From UBA4732 sp002404095 (GTDB taxonomy: Bacteria > Planctomycetota > Planctomycetia > Gemmatales > Gemmataceae), in assembly GCA_036783645.1 (NCBI GenBank), contig DAIPWT010000007.1, forward strand, positions 35,192 through 99,191: a DNA stretch of 64,000 bases, in the 5' to 3' direction. This document shows, in pieces, positions 25,295 to 33,319 of the stretch. The notes beneath the pieces are model-generated. The model did not search any database. It was not told the DNA's origin and saw only the letters and a program-made list of their open reading frames with translations. Position 1 is the first letter of the stretch. Each line of letters begins with the position of its first letter. The position numbers were made by a program, and so were the translations under genes.

Positions 25295-25969
25295 TCACCG
25301 AGGCGGATATTCCACATTCAAATCCGGCGCCAGTCCGGCGACCGCCTCGCGCAGCCGACTCACCCGCGCCGAACTCTTATCGGGGCTGTCGGGTCGCGTC
25401 ACGATATCCAGCCTTCGCAGAGGCGGTTTGTCGTCGATGCGCTTACGAATAAGGTCGCGCATCTCCGCCAGCGTGTGCGGGTGCTTTGCGTCGTCGCCCT
25501 CCACCTTGTAATAACGCCCTTCGCTCTTGTCATATTCACTAAGCGTCGGGTCGGTCAACACTTCGATCCGTAACACCGTCTCCGGCGGCGCCGGCTGCCC
25601 TTTGTCCGGCGGTTTGCTTGGGTCTTTTGACGCCTCGTGTTCGTCCTTCGGCGGCCCTTTGTCCGAGTCGGGCTTTATGTCGCCGGCCCCCGTGCCTTCG
25701 GTGGTTCCCGGCCCACCCAGGCCGCCCGGCCCCCAACCGCCGCCCTGCCATACCCACATCGCCGTCAACAAACCGAGCAACACGCCGCCCATAAAACGAA
25801 TTGTATTCGTCGGGAAAGGCGGCAGCGGTTTCGTTGTTAGCCAGCGAGACATTAGTTGCGCGATCAGGCCAAATACAAAGGCGCCGACCGCCGCGCCGCC
25901 CACGATCGCTAGGATTTGTTCGGGCCTGCCGAAGCCTTCCCACACGGCGAATAGCGTCGGATCAATCAT
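25295..25969 (-). CDS. Two-TM hypothetical protein in the tolQR-like operon
   Basis: A 224-residue protein with two membrane segments near the N-terminus (ILAIVGGAAVGAFVFGLI and a second around 'FMGGVLLGLLTAMWVW'), a glycine/proline/charged linker (GGGWGPGGLGG, then KPPDKGQP) and a C-terminal domain from 'ETVLRIEVLTDPTL'. The C-terminal part may be periplasmic. It follows the tolR-like gene by 12 bases. The position matches that of tolA in a Tol operon, but there is no sequence sign of TolA. Confidence 0.7.
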   Translation of the reverse strand: MIDPTLFAVWEGFGRPEQILAIVGGAAVGAFVFGLIAQLMSRWLTTKPLPPFPTNTIRFMGGVLLGLLTAMWVWQGGGWGPGGLGGPGTTEGTGAGDIKPDSDKGPPKDEHEASKDPSKPPDKGQPAPPETVLRIEVLTDPTLSEYDKSEGRYYKVEGDDAKHPHTLAEMRDLIRKRIDDKPPLRRLDIVTRPDSPDKSSARVSRLREAVAGLAPDLNVEYPPR

Positions 25970-25981
25970 AATTCGCCTCTC

Positions 25982-26521
25982 TTATTTCGGGAACTCGACC
26001 TTGGCGCCGCCCTTCTCGAACTCCACCGGCACGCCCTCGAACCACTGCCGATACTTTTCGAGGTCGCCGCTGCGCGGGAAGCCGCTGTTGGGGTCGGGCG
26101 GATAGCGAATGACGTAATAGGCCGCGTCCGGGCCGCCGGGGCCGCTGCGATCACGGCGTATTAAGGCGCGGGCGTCGTTCTGGCTGCTCACCTCGACCGG
26201 GTCGGGATTGCGATAATAGAGCTTGCCATTGGACGGATTAATCTCCAGCACACGCGGTGCCAATTGGGACAATACCTTATGCGTCGTCTCGCGGCGCAAT
26301 TGATCCAAGCCCGCGCGGAGTTGCTGTTCTTTCTGTTCGACCGCATGTTCGCGTCGCTCCAACTCGGCCGTCTTCTCCTCCTGCGGCGCGGCCGCACCGA
26401 CTTCCGCCTCGGCGGTTTTCTTGACGGCCGGCATCATCAGGAAGATGCAGAACAGCAGCGTCAGCACGTCGATGAGCGGGATGAAGAAGCGTGTCACGCT
26501 GCGTCGGGGCATTTCAAGCAT
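25982..26521 (-). CDS. ExbD/TolR-like protein
   Basis: A 179-residue protein. ATG 26521 follows GAGGAGGG. One N-terminal membrane span contains the family aspartate (FIPLIDVLTLLFCIFLMMP); the rest is periplasmic, with a helical stretch (EERKTAELERREHAVEQKEQ-like, residues about 50-90) and a C-terminal domain. In ExbD/TolR this Asp is part of the proton path. The gene follows the ExbB/TolQ-like gene by 13 bases. Confidence 0.8.
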   Translation of the reverse strand: MLEMPRRSVTRFFIPLIDVLTLLFCIFLMMPAVKKTAEAEVGAAAPQEEKTAELERREHAVEQKEQQLRAGLDQLRRETTHKVLSQLAPRVLEINPSNGKLYYRNPDPVEVSSQNDARALIRRDRSGPGGPDAAYYVIRYPPDPNSGFPRSGDLEKYRQWFEGVPVEFEKGGAKVEFPK

Positions 26522-26534
26522 GGCGCGGCCCTCC

Positions 26535-27098
26535 TCAGCGGCGGACGACCTGGGAAGCGGGAAGCGCCGCGGCCTCGTGACCATCGTGCAATTCCACCAC
26601 AGCGGGAACGGGCGCCGCGCCGCTCAAAGTGCGGATAAGGTCGCGGCCGACCAGCACGATCCAGGTGGGCAGGATGTTGACGAGGGCAGCGAACAGGCCG
26701 CTGCCGGTGGCAGTCAGGGCTGGGGCGTACAGCCGCACGATGGCGTCGAACTTCGCGTTCTCCGGCATCGTGCCGAAGGTTTGTAGAATGCCGGCCACGG
26801 TGCCAATGAGGCCCAGTAGCGGAAACCATTCGGCGGCCTGAGCGAGATGCGTGAGCCACTTGTCCGGCCTCTCGTCAAAGGACGTGCCGCGCCAGCGCAG
26901 CGCCTGCCAGCCAAAGATCGTCTGAAAGAAGAAGAGAAAGGCGCCGAGTCCGATAATAAGACTATCGAGAGGCGTAAAGTGTCTGATGTAGAAGTCGCGG
27001 GCCTCATTGGGTAAGGCGGCCGCGATGAGAACGGCGGCGAGCGGCGGCAGCGCGCAGAAGAACAGCGGCAGAACGGTGCGGATCAGGAAGGTGCGCAC
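26535..27098 (-). CDS. MotA/TolQ/ExbB-like proton channel protein
   Basis: A 187-residue protein with three membrane spans: residues about 3-25, 40-60, and a pair at the C-terminal half with the family motif 'PLLGLIGTVAGILQTF' and 'TATGSGLFAALVNILPTW'. GTG 27098 (VRTFLIRTVLPL) is preferred: longer readings run into a palindromic repeat that encodes only repeat sequence. With the TolR-like gene it should form the ion-driven motor that energises an envelope process. Confidence 0.85.
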   Translation of the reverse strand: MRTFLIRTVLPLFFCALPPLAAVLIAAALPNEARDFYIRHFTPLDSLIIGLGAFLFFFQTIFGWQALRWRGTSFDERPDKWLTHLAQAAEWFPLLGLIGTVAGILQTFGTMPENAKFDAIVRLYAPALTATGSGLFAALVNILPTWIVLVGRDLIRTLSGAAPVPAVVELHDGHEAAALPASQVVRR

Positions 27099-27114
27099 AG
27101 GCGACCCCTTATTG

Positions 27115-27166
27115 TGGGGCAGGTTTCCAACCTGCCGCGAAAATGGCAGGTTGGAAACCTGCCCCA
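27115..27166. repeat. 22-bp perfect inverted repeat
   Basis: Arms 27115-27136 and 27145-27166, loop 8 bases; each arm carries its own GGCAGGTTTCCAACCTGCC palindrome. It sits exactly between the stop of the ybgC-like gene and the tolQ-like start, so it may modulate expression of the downstream genes. Confidence 0.9.
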
Positions 27167-27168
27167 CT

Positions 27169-27549
27169 TCAACCGCGTAAGAACTCCGGCAGCGCTTGCG
27201 GCCGGCCGTCGCGGTCCACGCAGGCCAACGTGGACGACCCTTCCGCGAGCAATTGTCCCTCGCACAACACCTCGTAGCGATGGTCGATGCGGACCATCGT
27301 AGTTTTCACCACCGTGGTCCGCACCGTCAGCAAGTCGTCGTAGCGCGCCGGCCGGCGGAAGTGGACTTCCACCTTGGTAACGACCAAGAGAAATCCCTTA
27401 TCCTCCATATCCTTATACGTCAAACCAAGCTCCCGAAGCAACTCGGTGCGCGCCTGCTCGAAATAGACCAGGTAGTTGGCATGGTGCAACAACCCCATAC
27501 GGTCGGTCTCGGCATAGCGCACGCGGATGGTAATTTCGCCGGTGGTCAT
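27169..27549 (-). CDS. ybgC: YbgC-like acyl-CoA thioesterase
   Basis: A 126-residue hot-dog-fold protein with the 4HBT/YbgC signature: YAETDRMGLLHHANYLVYFE, in which Asp16 is the catalytic acid, then 'LEVHFRRPARYDDLL'-type core. YbgC hydrolyses acyl-CoA thioesters and in proteobacteria heads the tol-pal operon. The order here, ybgC then tolQ-like then tolR-like, is the same. The upstream neighbour is the signal peptidase gene, separated by a palindrome. A second hot-dog thioesterase lies at 45039-45458. Confidence 0.88.
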   Translation of the reverse strand: MTTGEITIRVRYAETDRMGLLHHANYLVYFEQARTELLRELGLTYKDMEDKGFLLVVTKVEVHFRRPARYDDLLTVRTTVVKTTMVRIDHRYEVLCEGQLLAEGSSTLACVDRDGRPQALPEFLRG

Positions 27550-27570
27550 GGATTCTCCACACAGGGCGCC

Positions 27571-27633
27571 GTTTAGCCGCGACCCGAAGGGGAGCGCGTT
27601 GATCTCGCGCTCCCCTCCGGGTCGCGGCTAAAC
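27571..27633. repeat. 28-bp inverted repeat, GTTTAGCCGCGACCC family
   Basis: Arms 27571-27598 and 27606-27633 with one mismatch. Further members lie at 40342-40391 (inside a gene) and 48870-48932. This copy separates lepB from ybgC. Confidence 0.9.
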
Positions 27634-27641
27634 GACGCCGA

Positions 27642-29732
27642 TTAGCGAATACGCCCAAAGCGATCCGCCGGCCAATAAACCGCGAGCGCCTTGCCCAACA
27701 GCAGCCGCTTGGGCACCGCTCCCCACGTTCGGCCGTCGGAACTTTCAGGGCTGTTATCGCCCATACAGAGATAATGCTCCGGCTGCACGTACATCGTTCG
27801 GGTCGGCATATGCCGCAGCGCTCCCCACGTATTCGGGTCGCCAAAGTCGTCCACAGTGACGTCCGAGAGGCCGGGGTTGCCGCCGTTGAAGCCCGTGGTG
27901 TAGTAAGTGTCACGCCACAACTTGAGGCCGCGCACCGTCGCCCCCGTCCCCTTGAGGCCGACGCTCGCCGGCTCCAGATCGTTTTCCTTCGTCGCCCCTT
28001 CAATCTTCGGAGCGTCGTAGGTTGCGCCGGCGCCGAACGGCAACGCCTCGTCCACCCATACCATCAGCCGCTCATCGACGTTGGCGAAGCGCACCTGATG
28101 CGTTCCGCCGCCCTTCAACCCCGTCGGCTTGGAGTCCAGCTTCTCTTCTTTCTCGCCCTGGACGCGCAGCAAGGTACAGACGCCGATGGAAAGATCCCAG
28201 CGGGCGCGGAAACGATCTACCCCTTTGGATAGCTCTAATGTCAGTTCGCCCTGAGCCGCGTCGGTCTGCACCTCGCAATCGAGGATTAAATCGCCCACCC
28301 AGTTCTGGCCCGGCGAATGGTTGTGCATTTGATCCGCTTCCCAGGTGTTGTAGCCCATGAAATCGGTAATGAGCTGCGGCGTCGACGGTTTGTCCTCCTG
28401 GCCGCCGCCCCCGAAGCCGCCCGCATCGCGCAAGATGTGACGGTAGCCGAGCCAGTGAACCTGATCGTCGGCCGGCGCCGCCAGGCGAAAGCCGTGCGTG
28501 TTGGCCGCGTTCGCGGGCGTCCAGGCGGCGTCCCCGTCGCGGCCGGTCCACCGCGCCCAACGCGGCCCGCCGAGATCGGACGCCTGATGGTCGTTGTCAT
28601 AGACGATGCGGCGCATCGCCAGAATGTTGTCCGGCGACTTGCGGAGGATCTGAAATTCGCCGCGATTAAACGCTTCAGCTGACTCATTGACGTGCATGTA
28701 CTTCTTCTGCCAGAGCTGCTTGGCCAGCTCCGCGCGCTGGGCCGGGTCGGTTATGTCCTTGAGGTCGTCGTACTGCGGCCCCTTGTCCGGCGCCAGGGCG
28801 TAAAGGTCGCCGTTGTGGATGGCAATGGTTTCGCCGGAGAGGCCGACGAGCCGTTTGATGTAGTTCATCGGTACGCCGTCGCGGAACGGCCCAGTGCGTG
28901 GGAAGGAGCTGTCGCCGGGATACTTGAAGACCACCACGTCTTCGCGTTCCGGCGGCGTCTCGAAGAGGTCGTAGACGAACTTGGACACCAGCACGCGGTC
29001 GCCGCTATTGCAAGACGGAGACACGATGGCGCCGGGGTCGTTGTCGGCCCGATCCGGTGGCACGAAGTGGATGCGTTCCCGGCAATTGGGGCAGGTGCAG
29101 CCGCGAACCCGCACGGGCGGCGGATCGGTGGGGTCGGCCTCCTGGCTACAGTTGACGGGGAAGCGATAGCCGCACTTGGGGCACACGGTCATTTTCTGGT
29201 AGCCGAGAAGCGTTTCGGCCATTGAGCCGGTGGGAATGACGAAAGCCTCGGCGGCGAAGGATTTCAGCATAAGCACCAACACGACGACGAAGACCACGGT
29301 CTCGACGATCTCACGGACGCCGTCGGGTTGCGTGGCATCGTCGGCCGACTTGGCGGCGGCTTTCCCAATCGCGACGCGGGCATCCAACTCTCGCCTGGGC
29401 GCCAGTCCGAGGGTGTGAACGATGAAGCGGTTGAAGATTAGGCCGGCGACCAATCCGACGCCGGTGGGGAGCAGTACTGGGCCGTCCCAGTAGCCCAAGA
29501 GACGCAGCACATAATGGAGGATAAAACCCGACGCGGCGCCGACGCCGGCGCCGATGAGGAGGTTAAGGAGCCAGCGGAGCAGTCCCTTGCTATAGTCCGC
29601 TACGGAGAAGGGAGGTTCCGTGGGCGTGGTCGTCGTATACTCCACGGCCGGTCTCACGGACGATGCGGGCGGGTCCGTGTGGTAGCCGGGGAAGTTGGGA
29701 GGAAGGGGCGATGGGTTGGCATCGTCGGCCAT
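27642..29732 (-). CDS. lepB: Signal peptidase I, enlarged, with Cys-rich insert
   Basis: A 696-residue protein, about twice the usual LepB length. The catalytic dyad is visible: Ser170 in IPTGSMAE and Lys293 in YIKRLVGLSGE; the C-terminal family box reads YLCMGDNSPESSDGR. It has N-terminal membrane spans (about 52-80 and 88-105) and another at 143-158 just before the serine. Between Ser and Lys is a zinc-ribbon-like insert (CPKCGYRF at 184-191, CTCPNC at 212-217). A long extra domain of 350 residues lies between the Lys box and the C-terminal box, partly jelly-roll-like. It cleaves signal peptides at the membrane. lepA is immediately upstream, the classic lepA-lepB order. ATG 29732 was chosen because an upstream in-frame ATG gives an unrelated leader. 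Confidence 0.9.
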   Translation of the reverse strand: MADDANPSPLPPNFPGYHTDPPASSVRPAVEYTTTTPTEPPFSVADYSKGLLRWLLNLLIGAGVGAASGFILHYVLRLLGYWDGPVLLPTGVGLVAGLIFNRFIVHTLGLAPRRELDARVAIGKAAAKSADDATQPDGVREIVETVVFVVVLVLMLKSFAAEAFVIPTGSMAETLLGYQKMTVCPKCGYRFPVNCSQEADPTDPPPVRVRGCTCPNCRERIHFVPPDRADNDPGAIVSPSCNSGDRVLVSKFVYDLFETPPEREDVVVFKYPGDSSFPRTGPFRDGVPMNYIKRLVGLSGETIAIHNGDLYALAPDKGPQYDDLKDITDPAQRAELAKQLWQKKYMHVNESAEAFNRGEFQILRKSPDNILAMRRIVYDNDHQASDLGGPRWARWTGRDGDAAWTPANAANTHGFRLAAPADDQVHWLGYRHILRDAGGFGGGGQEDKPSTPQLITDFMGYNTWEADQMHNHSPGQNWVGDLILDCEVQTDAAQGELTLELSKGVDRFRARWDLSIGVCTLLRVQGEKEEKLDSKPTGLKGGGTHQVRFANVDERLMVWVDEALPFGAGATYDAPKIEGATKENDLEPASVGLKGTGATVRGLKLWRDTYYTTGFNGGNPGLSDVTVDDFGDPNTWGALRHMPTRTMYVQPEHYLCMGDNSPESSDGRTWGAVPKRLLLGKALAVYWPADRFGRIR

Positions 29733-29813
29733 ACGGCACCTTGAGTTAGCGAAGAATGGGCCTTTCGACGGATGGTACACCAAAACAGCGAGGAACGACA
29801 AGTGCGAGAGGAT

Positions 29814-29873
29814 ACAAGCCCTGAGCGCAAGCGAGGGGTTTCGTCTTACCCCTCGCTTGCGCTCAGGGCTTGT
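29814..29873. repeat. 26-bp perfect inverted repeat between lepA and lepB
   Basis: Arms 29814-29839 and 29848-29873, 8-base loop. It begins 8 bases past the lepA stop. A decayed relative is at 41970-42031. It could attenuate or process the lepA-lepB transcript. Confidence 0.9.
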
Positions 29874-29880
29874 AAATGCC

Positions 29881-31680
29881 TCACTGATCCGACTCCAAAA
29901 CCGCCAAAAACGCCTCCTGCGGAATCTCCACTTGTCCGACCTGTTTCATCCTCTTCTTACCCTCAGCCTGTTTCGACCAGAGCTTGCGCTTGCGCGTGAT
30001 GTCGCCGCCGTAGCACTTGGCCGTCACGTTCTTCTTCATCGGAGCGATACTTTCACGCGCGATGATCCGGCTGCCCACCGCCGCCTGCAACACCACCTCG
30101 AACAGGTGCCGGTCGATCTCCTCGCGCAGCTTCTTGAGCAGTTTCCGCCCGCGCCGGTCGGCCGTGGCGCGGTGGACGATGGTGGAAAGCGCGTCCACGC
30201 GATTATGGTGGACCAGCACGTCGAGGCGCACCAGGTCGGCCGCGCGGTAGCCGAGGAAGTCGTAGTCCATCGTGCCGTAGCCGTGCGTCACCGACTTGAG
30301 CTTGTCGTACAGGTCGTAGATGATTTCCGACAACGGCATCTCGTAAACAAGGATGGCCCGCGTCGGACTCAGGTACTCGGTGCGCACGTAAACACCGCGG
30401 CGCTCGGAACAAAGTTGCATGAGGACGCCGATGTTGCCAGACGGTATCAGGAAGTTGATGCGCACGAACGGCTCGCGGAATTCCTCGACCTGGCCGCCTT
30501 CCGGCACCTTCTGCGGACTGTCGATGACAATGGTTTCGCCTTTGCGAGTCAAAATTTCGTAGGTGACGTTCGGCGCCGTCTGCACGAGGTCGAGCTGGCT
30601 GTCGCGCTCTAGGCGCTGCTGGATGATCTCGCGGTGGAGCATCCCCAAAAAGCCGCAGCGGAAGCCGAAGCCGAGTCCTTCGCTGACTTCCGGCTGGTAG
30701 GTGAAGCTGGAATCGTTGAGTTGCAGCTTGCCCAGCGCCTCGCGCAAATCCTCAAACTCGCCGTTGTTCACCGGGTACAGCCCGCTGAACACCATCGGCT
30801 GCGGCTCCTTATAGCCGGGCAGCGCGGCCGCCGTGGGGTTGGCCGCGTCCGTCACCGTGTCGCCGATGTGGACGTCGGACAGGGTGCGAATTTGCGCCAT
30901 GAAGAATCCGACTTGTCCCGTACCCAGGGCGTCGCACTGCGTCGGCGCTGGCCGGAACTGGCCGACTTCGATAACGTCGAACTCCTGGCTGCCGCGCATC
31001 AGGCGAATGCGCTGGCCCCTACGCAACGCCCCTTCCATGACGCGGATATGGACTACAGCCCCCTTGTAAGTGTCGAAATGGCTGTTGTAGACGAGCGCCT
31101 TGAGCGGGGCGTTGGGGTCGCCGGCCGGCGACGGGATGCGTTCGACGATGGCGCGCATTACGTCGTCCACGCCGATGCCGCTCTTGCCGCTGGCACGCAG
31201 CACGTCTTTCGGATCGATGCCAAGGGCCGTCTCCATCTCGGCGATCACGTCGTCCGGCCGGGCGATGGCCAGGTCGATCTTGTTGAGGACCGGCACAATC
31301 GTCAGGTTGCCTTCGATGGCAAGGTAAGCGTTGGCGACGGTCTGGGCCTGAACGCCCTGGAAGGCGTCCACGAGGAGGATAACGCCTTCACAGGCGGCAA
31401 GGCTGCGCGAAACCTCGTAGTTGAAATCGACGTGGCCTGGAGTGTCGATGAGGTTCAGCTCATATTTCGTACCATCATAGTCGTAAAAAATGGTGACGGG
31501 GTGCATCTGGATGGTAATGCCGCGTTCTCGTTCGAGGTCCATGTCGTCGAGGACTTGGTTGCGGAAGTCGCGCGCGGTGATGGCCCCTGTTTTAAGGAGG
31601 AACTGATCGGCCAGGGTACTCTTACCGTGGTCAATGTGGGCGATGATGGCGTAGTTGCGGATGAGCTTCGGATCGGTCAT
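29881..31680 (-). CDS. lepA: Elongation factor 4 (LepA)
   Basis: A 599-residue GTPase of standard LepA length. G1 AHIDHGKST, switch region 'ERERGITIQMHPVTI', G3 DTPGH, G4 NKID and G5 SGKSG are all present. The distinctive LepA C-terminal domain is present ('MDYDFLGYRAADLVRLDVLVH', then 'KCYGGDITRKRKLWSKQAEGKKRMKQVG'-type end). LepA back-translocates stalled ribosomes and supports initiation under stress. It is followed by lepB in the same direction. Start ATG 31680. Confidence 0.97.
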   Translation of the reverse strand: MTDPKLIRNYAIIAHIDHGKSTLADQFLLKTGAITARDFRNQVLDDMDLERERGITIQMHPVTIFYDYDGTKYELNLIDTPGHVDFNYEVSRSLAACEGVILLVDAFQGVQAQTVANAYLAIEGNLTIVPVLNKIDLAIARPDDVIAEMETALGIDPKDVLRASGKSGIGVDDVMRAIVERIPSPAGDPNAPLKALVYNSHFDTYKGAVVHIRVMEGALRRGQRIRLMRGSQEFDVIEVGQFRPAPTQCDALGTGQVGFFMAQIRTLSDVHIGDTVTDAANPTAAALPGYKEPQPMVFSGLYPVNNGEFEDLREALGKLQLNDSSFTYQPEVSEGLGFGFRCGFLGMLHREIIQQRLERDSQLDLVQTAPNVTYEILTRKGETIVIDSPQKVPEGGQVEEFREPFVRINFLIPSGNIGVLMQLCSERRGVYVRTEYLSPTRAILVYEMPLSEIIYDLYDKLKSVTHGYGTMDYDFLGYRAADLVRLDVLVHHNRVDALSTIVHRATADRRGRKLLKKLREEIDRHLFEVVLQAAVGSRIIARESIAPMKKNVTAKCYGGDITRKRKLWSKQAEGKKRMKQVGQVEIPQEAFLAVLESDQ

Positions 31681-31870
31681 GGGTAGGAACAGTCCCTCCT
31701 CCGTGGCGGATCGCGGGCGGCGATCCGTTGTAAGGGTAAGGATACCAGCAATGCGATGGAGTGGATAGGGTAGAGACAGGGAGGGCGCCGGTTGCCGCTT
31801 CTGCTTGACCGGAACGCGCGGGTCGTGGATAATTCAAACCGTCGCGCCGTTCTCGACCAACGAGGCTATC

Positions 31871-32203
31871 GTGTCAACCATATCTACAGACGTTACGGAC
31901 TGGATCGCCGAATACTCTGACGAGCCGGAGGCGGTGCGCGAGTTCTGCATCCGTCACGGCATTCTTGATTACGTCCGCATTACGGTTGAAATGGCGGAGC
32001 GCTGCTTTGCACCCGTTCACCGCTTGACTTTGTCTCTTTGGAAAGATCCTTGTGAGGGGACCGTGACGGCAAGCGTTGACGTGGATGTCCACGCCAGTGT
32101 GGATGAAACGCAAGCACGATATAAGCGATTCCTTGAAACGTGGAGTGGGACTATACCCTATCCGGAGTGGAATCTCGTCAGCTTCGGCTACTATATAGTA
32201 TAA
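31871..32203 (+). CDS. Hypothetical protein, partner of the HEPN gene
   Basis: A 110-residue acidic protein starting at GTG 31871 (VSTISTDVTDWIAEYSDEPE) with GAGG upstream; a longer start at 31805 is possible. It ends 'PYPEWNLVSFGYYIV' 4 bases before the HEPN-type gene. There is no signal peptide or known motif. The tight spacing suggests a two-gene unit, possibly toxin-antitoxin or antitoxin-like. Confidence 0.6.
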   Translation: MSTISTDVTDWIAEYSDEPEAVREFCIRHGILDYVRITVEMAERCFAPVHRLTLSLWKDPCEGTVTASVDVDVHASVDETQARYKRFLETWSGTIPYPEWNLVSFGYYIV

Positions 32204-32207
32204 TTTT

Positions 32208-32644
32208 ATGCGCCCACACGACTTCTGGCGTCTCGCTGATCGCCTGATCGCCAACGAAAAGAACCCCGAAGGGTTCCGCAGCGCCATCAGCCGCGCCTAT
32301 TACGCCGCTTTTTGACCGCCGTGGATTTCCTGACGGCCATGAATATTTCCCTGCTCAGTGGTCCCGGCGTCCATATCCAACTCCTCAACATCCTCGGCAA
32401 TACCGGCGATGCTGCTCTTTTATTAACAAGGGATTCCTTGGACACTCTTCGCAATCAACGGAACAGGGCGGACTATGACCTAACGGATACCACGGTGGAA
32501 ACCGAGGCGAACGCCATGATACGCGTAAAAGAGGCGTTCAATGTGATCGCGGAATTGAACCGCTGCCGTCTTGATACGCCCCGATTCGCCGCCGTGACCA
32601 CCGCCACGCGCGTCTGGGTGAAGAAGCTCCGAGGCATTCCTTGA
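32208..32644 (+). pseudogene. HEPN-domain gene with a one-base frameshift
   Basis: ATG 32208 starts MRPHDFWRLADRLIANEK and reaches 'AISRAYYAAF' before a stop. Adding one T to the run of five T at about 32311 restores the frame to 'AFLTAVDFLTAMNISLL', then 'TRDSLDTLRNQRNRADYDL' to the stop at 32644. HEPN proteins are RNases or toxin/antitoxin partners; the catalytic R-x4-6-H motif is RNQRNRADYD with Asp/Tyr where His is usual, so it may be non-catalytic. It could be a real pseudogene, slippage-controlled expression or a sequencing error in a homopolymer. Confidence 0.65.
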
Positions 32645-32657
32645 GTTGCGTAACTTC

Positions 32658-33155
32658 TTATTCGGCGTCTTTACTGCTTTTCGGGCGGTCGGTGCGACCC
32701 GCGACGACCCGTCCGCCACTGCCGACTCCGATGAAGCAGTCGCCGGGCAGACAGAACCACCAGTTATCCAAATCGCTCCATTCGGGATCGACCTCCGAGG
32801 GTGGGACGACTTCTAGCGTCCCGCCGCCAGCGAACTCGACCTCCAAGTCGAAGCGGGTGGTCAACCGCCAGGACGCAACCGGCCGGCCGATTAGGCCGGC
32901 GACAGATCGCTCGGCCAGGTTCCGCTCATCCTCGGAAGAAGCGGCCTCGTCTCCGCTCACACGCCACCCGGCCATCGAAGTCTGGAGTTCGTAGGGAGGC
33001 TTTGTACGGCGCCCCTGTGAGTTGCGCGGAGCGATCGTCTCCGAGCCAAACCCAAGAAACAGTGCGTTGCCATAACCGAGCCAGGCCGAGACACACTGGC
33101 GGCCCGAAAGAGCCTCTGCGATTGCGTTTGCCAGCAACTCCGCGGTGTACTCCAT
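32658..33155 (-). CDS. Conserved-looking hypothetical protein
   Basis: A 165-residue acidic protein. ATG 33155 has GGAGGAGG ahead of it. It starts MEYTAELLANAIAEALSG and has 'LDNWWFCLPGDCFIGVGSG' near the C-terminus. No family is recognised; the size and acidic, aromatic-rich composition resemble polymorphic-toxin immunity proteins, which is only a guess. It is divergent from the radical SAM gene and convergent with the HEPN gene. Confidence 0.6.
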   Translation of the reverse strand: MEYTAELLANAIAEALSGRQCVSAWLGYGNALFLGFGSETIAPRNSQGRRTKPPYELQTSMAGWRVSGDEAASSEDERNLAERSVAGLIGRPVASWRLTTRFDLEVEFAGGGTLEVVPPSEVDPEWSDLDNWWFCLPGDCFIGVGSGGRVVAGRTDRPKSSKDAE

Positions 33156-33319
33156 ATCGCGTCCTCCTCCGCCGAAGGATTTTATAGCCTCCACAGCACA
33201 GCCGGAGCGGCCGCCTCGCCTTGTTTCGTCGGCCGGCCGATGTACCATGAATGATATAGGTTGCGACGAAGCGGTCGCGCCTCCCTCCTTCGTCGCCTCT
33301 CTAATACCCAGGTGCCGAC

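Noticed and set aside
27115..27166. Riboswitch or leader peptide before the tolQ-like gene
   Set aside because: The element is a simple symmetric palindrome with no conserved riboswitch core.
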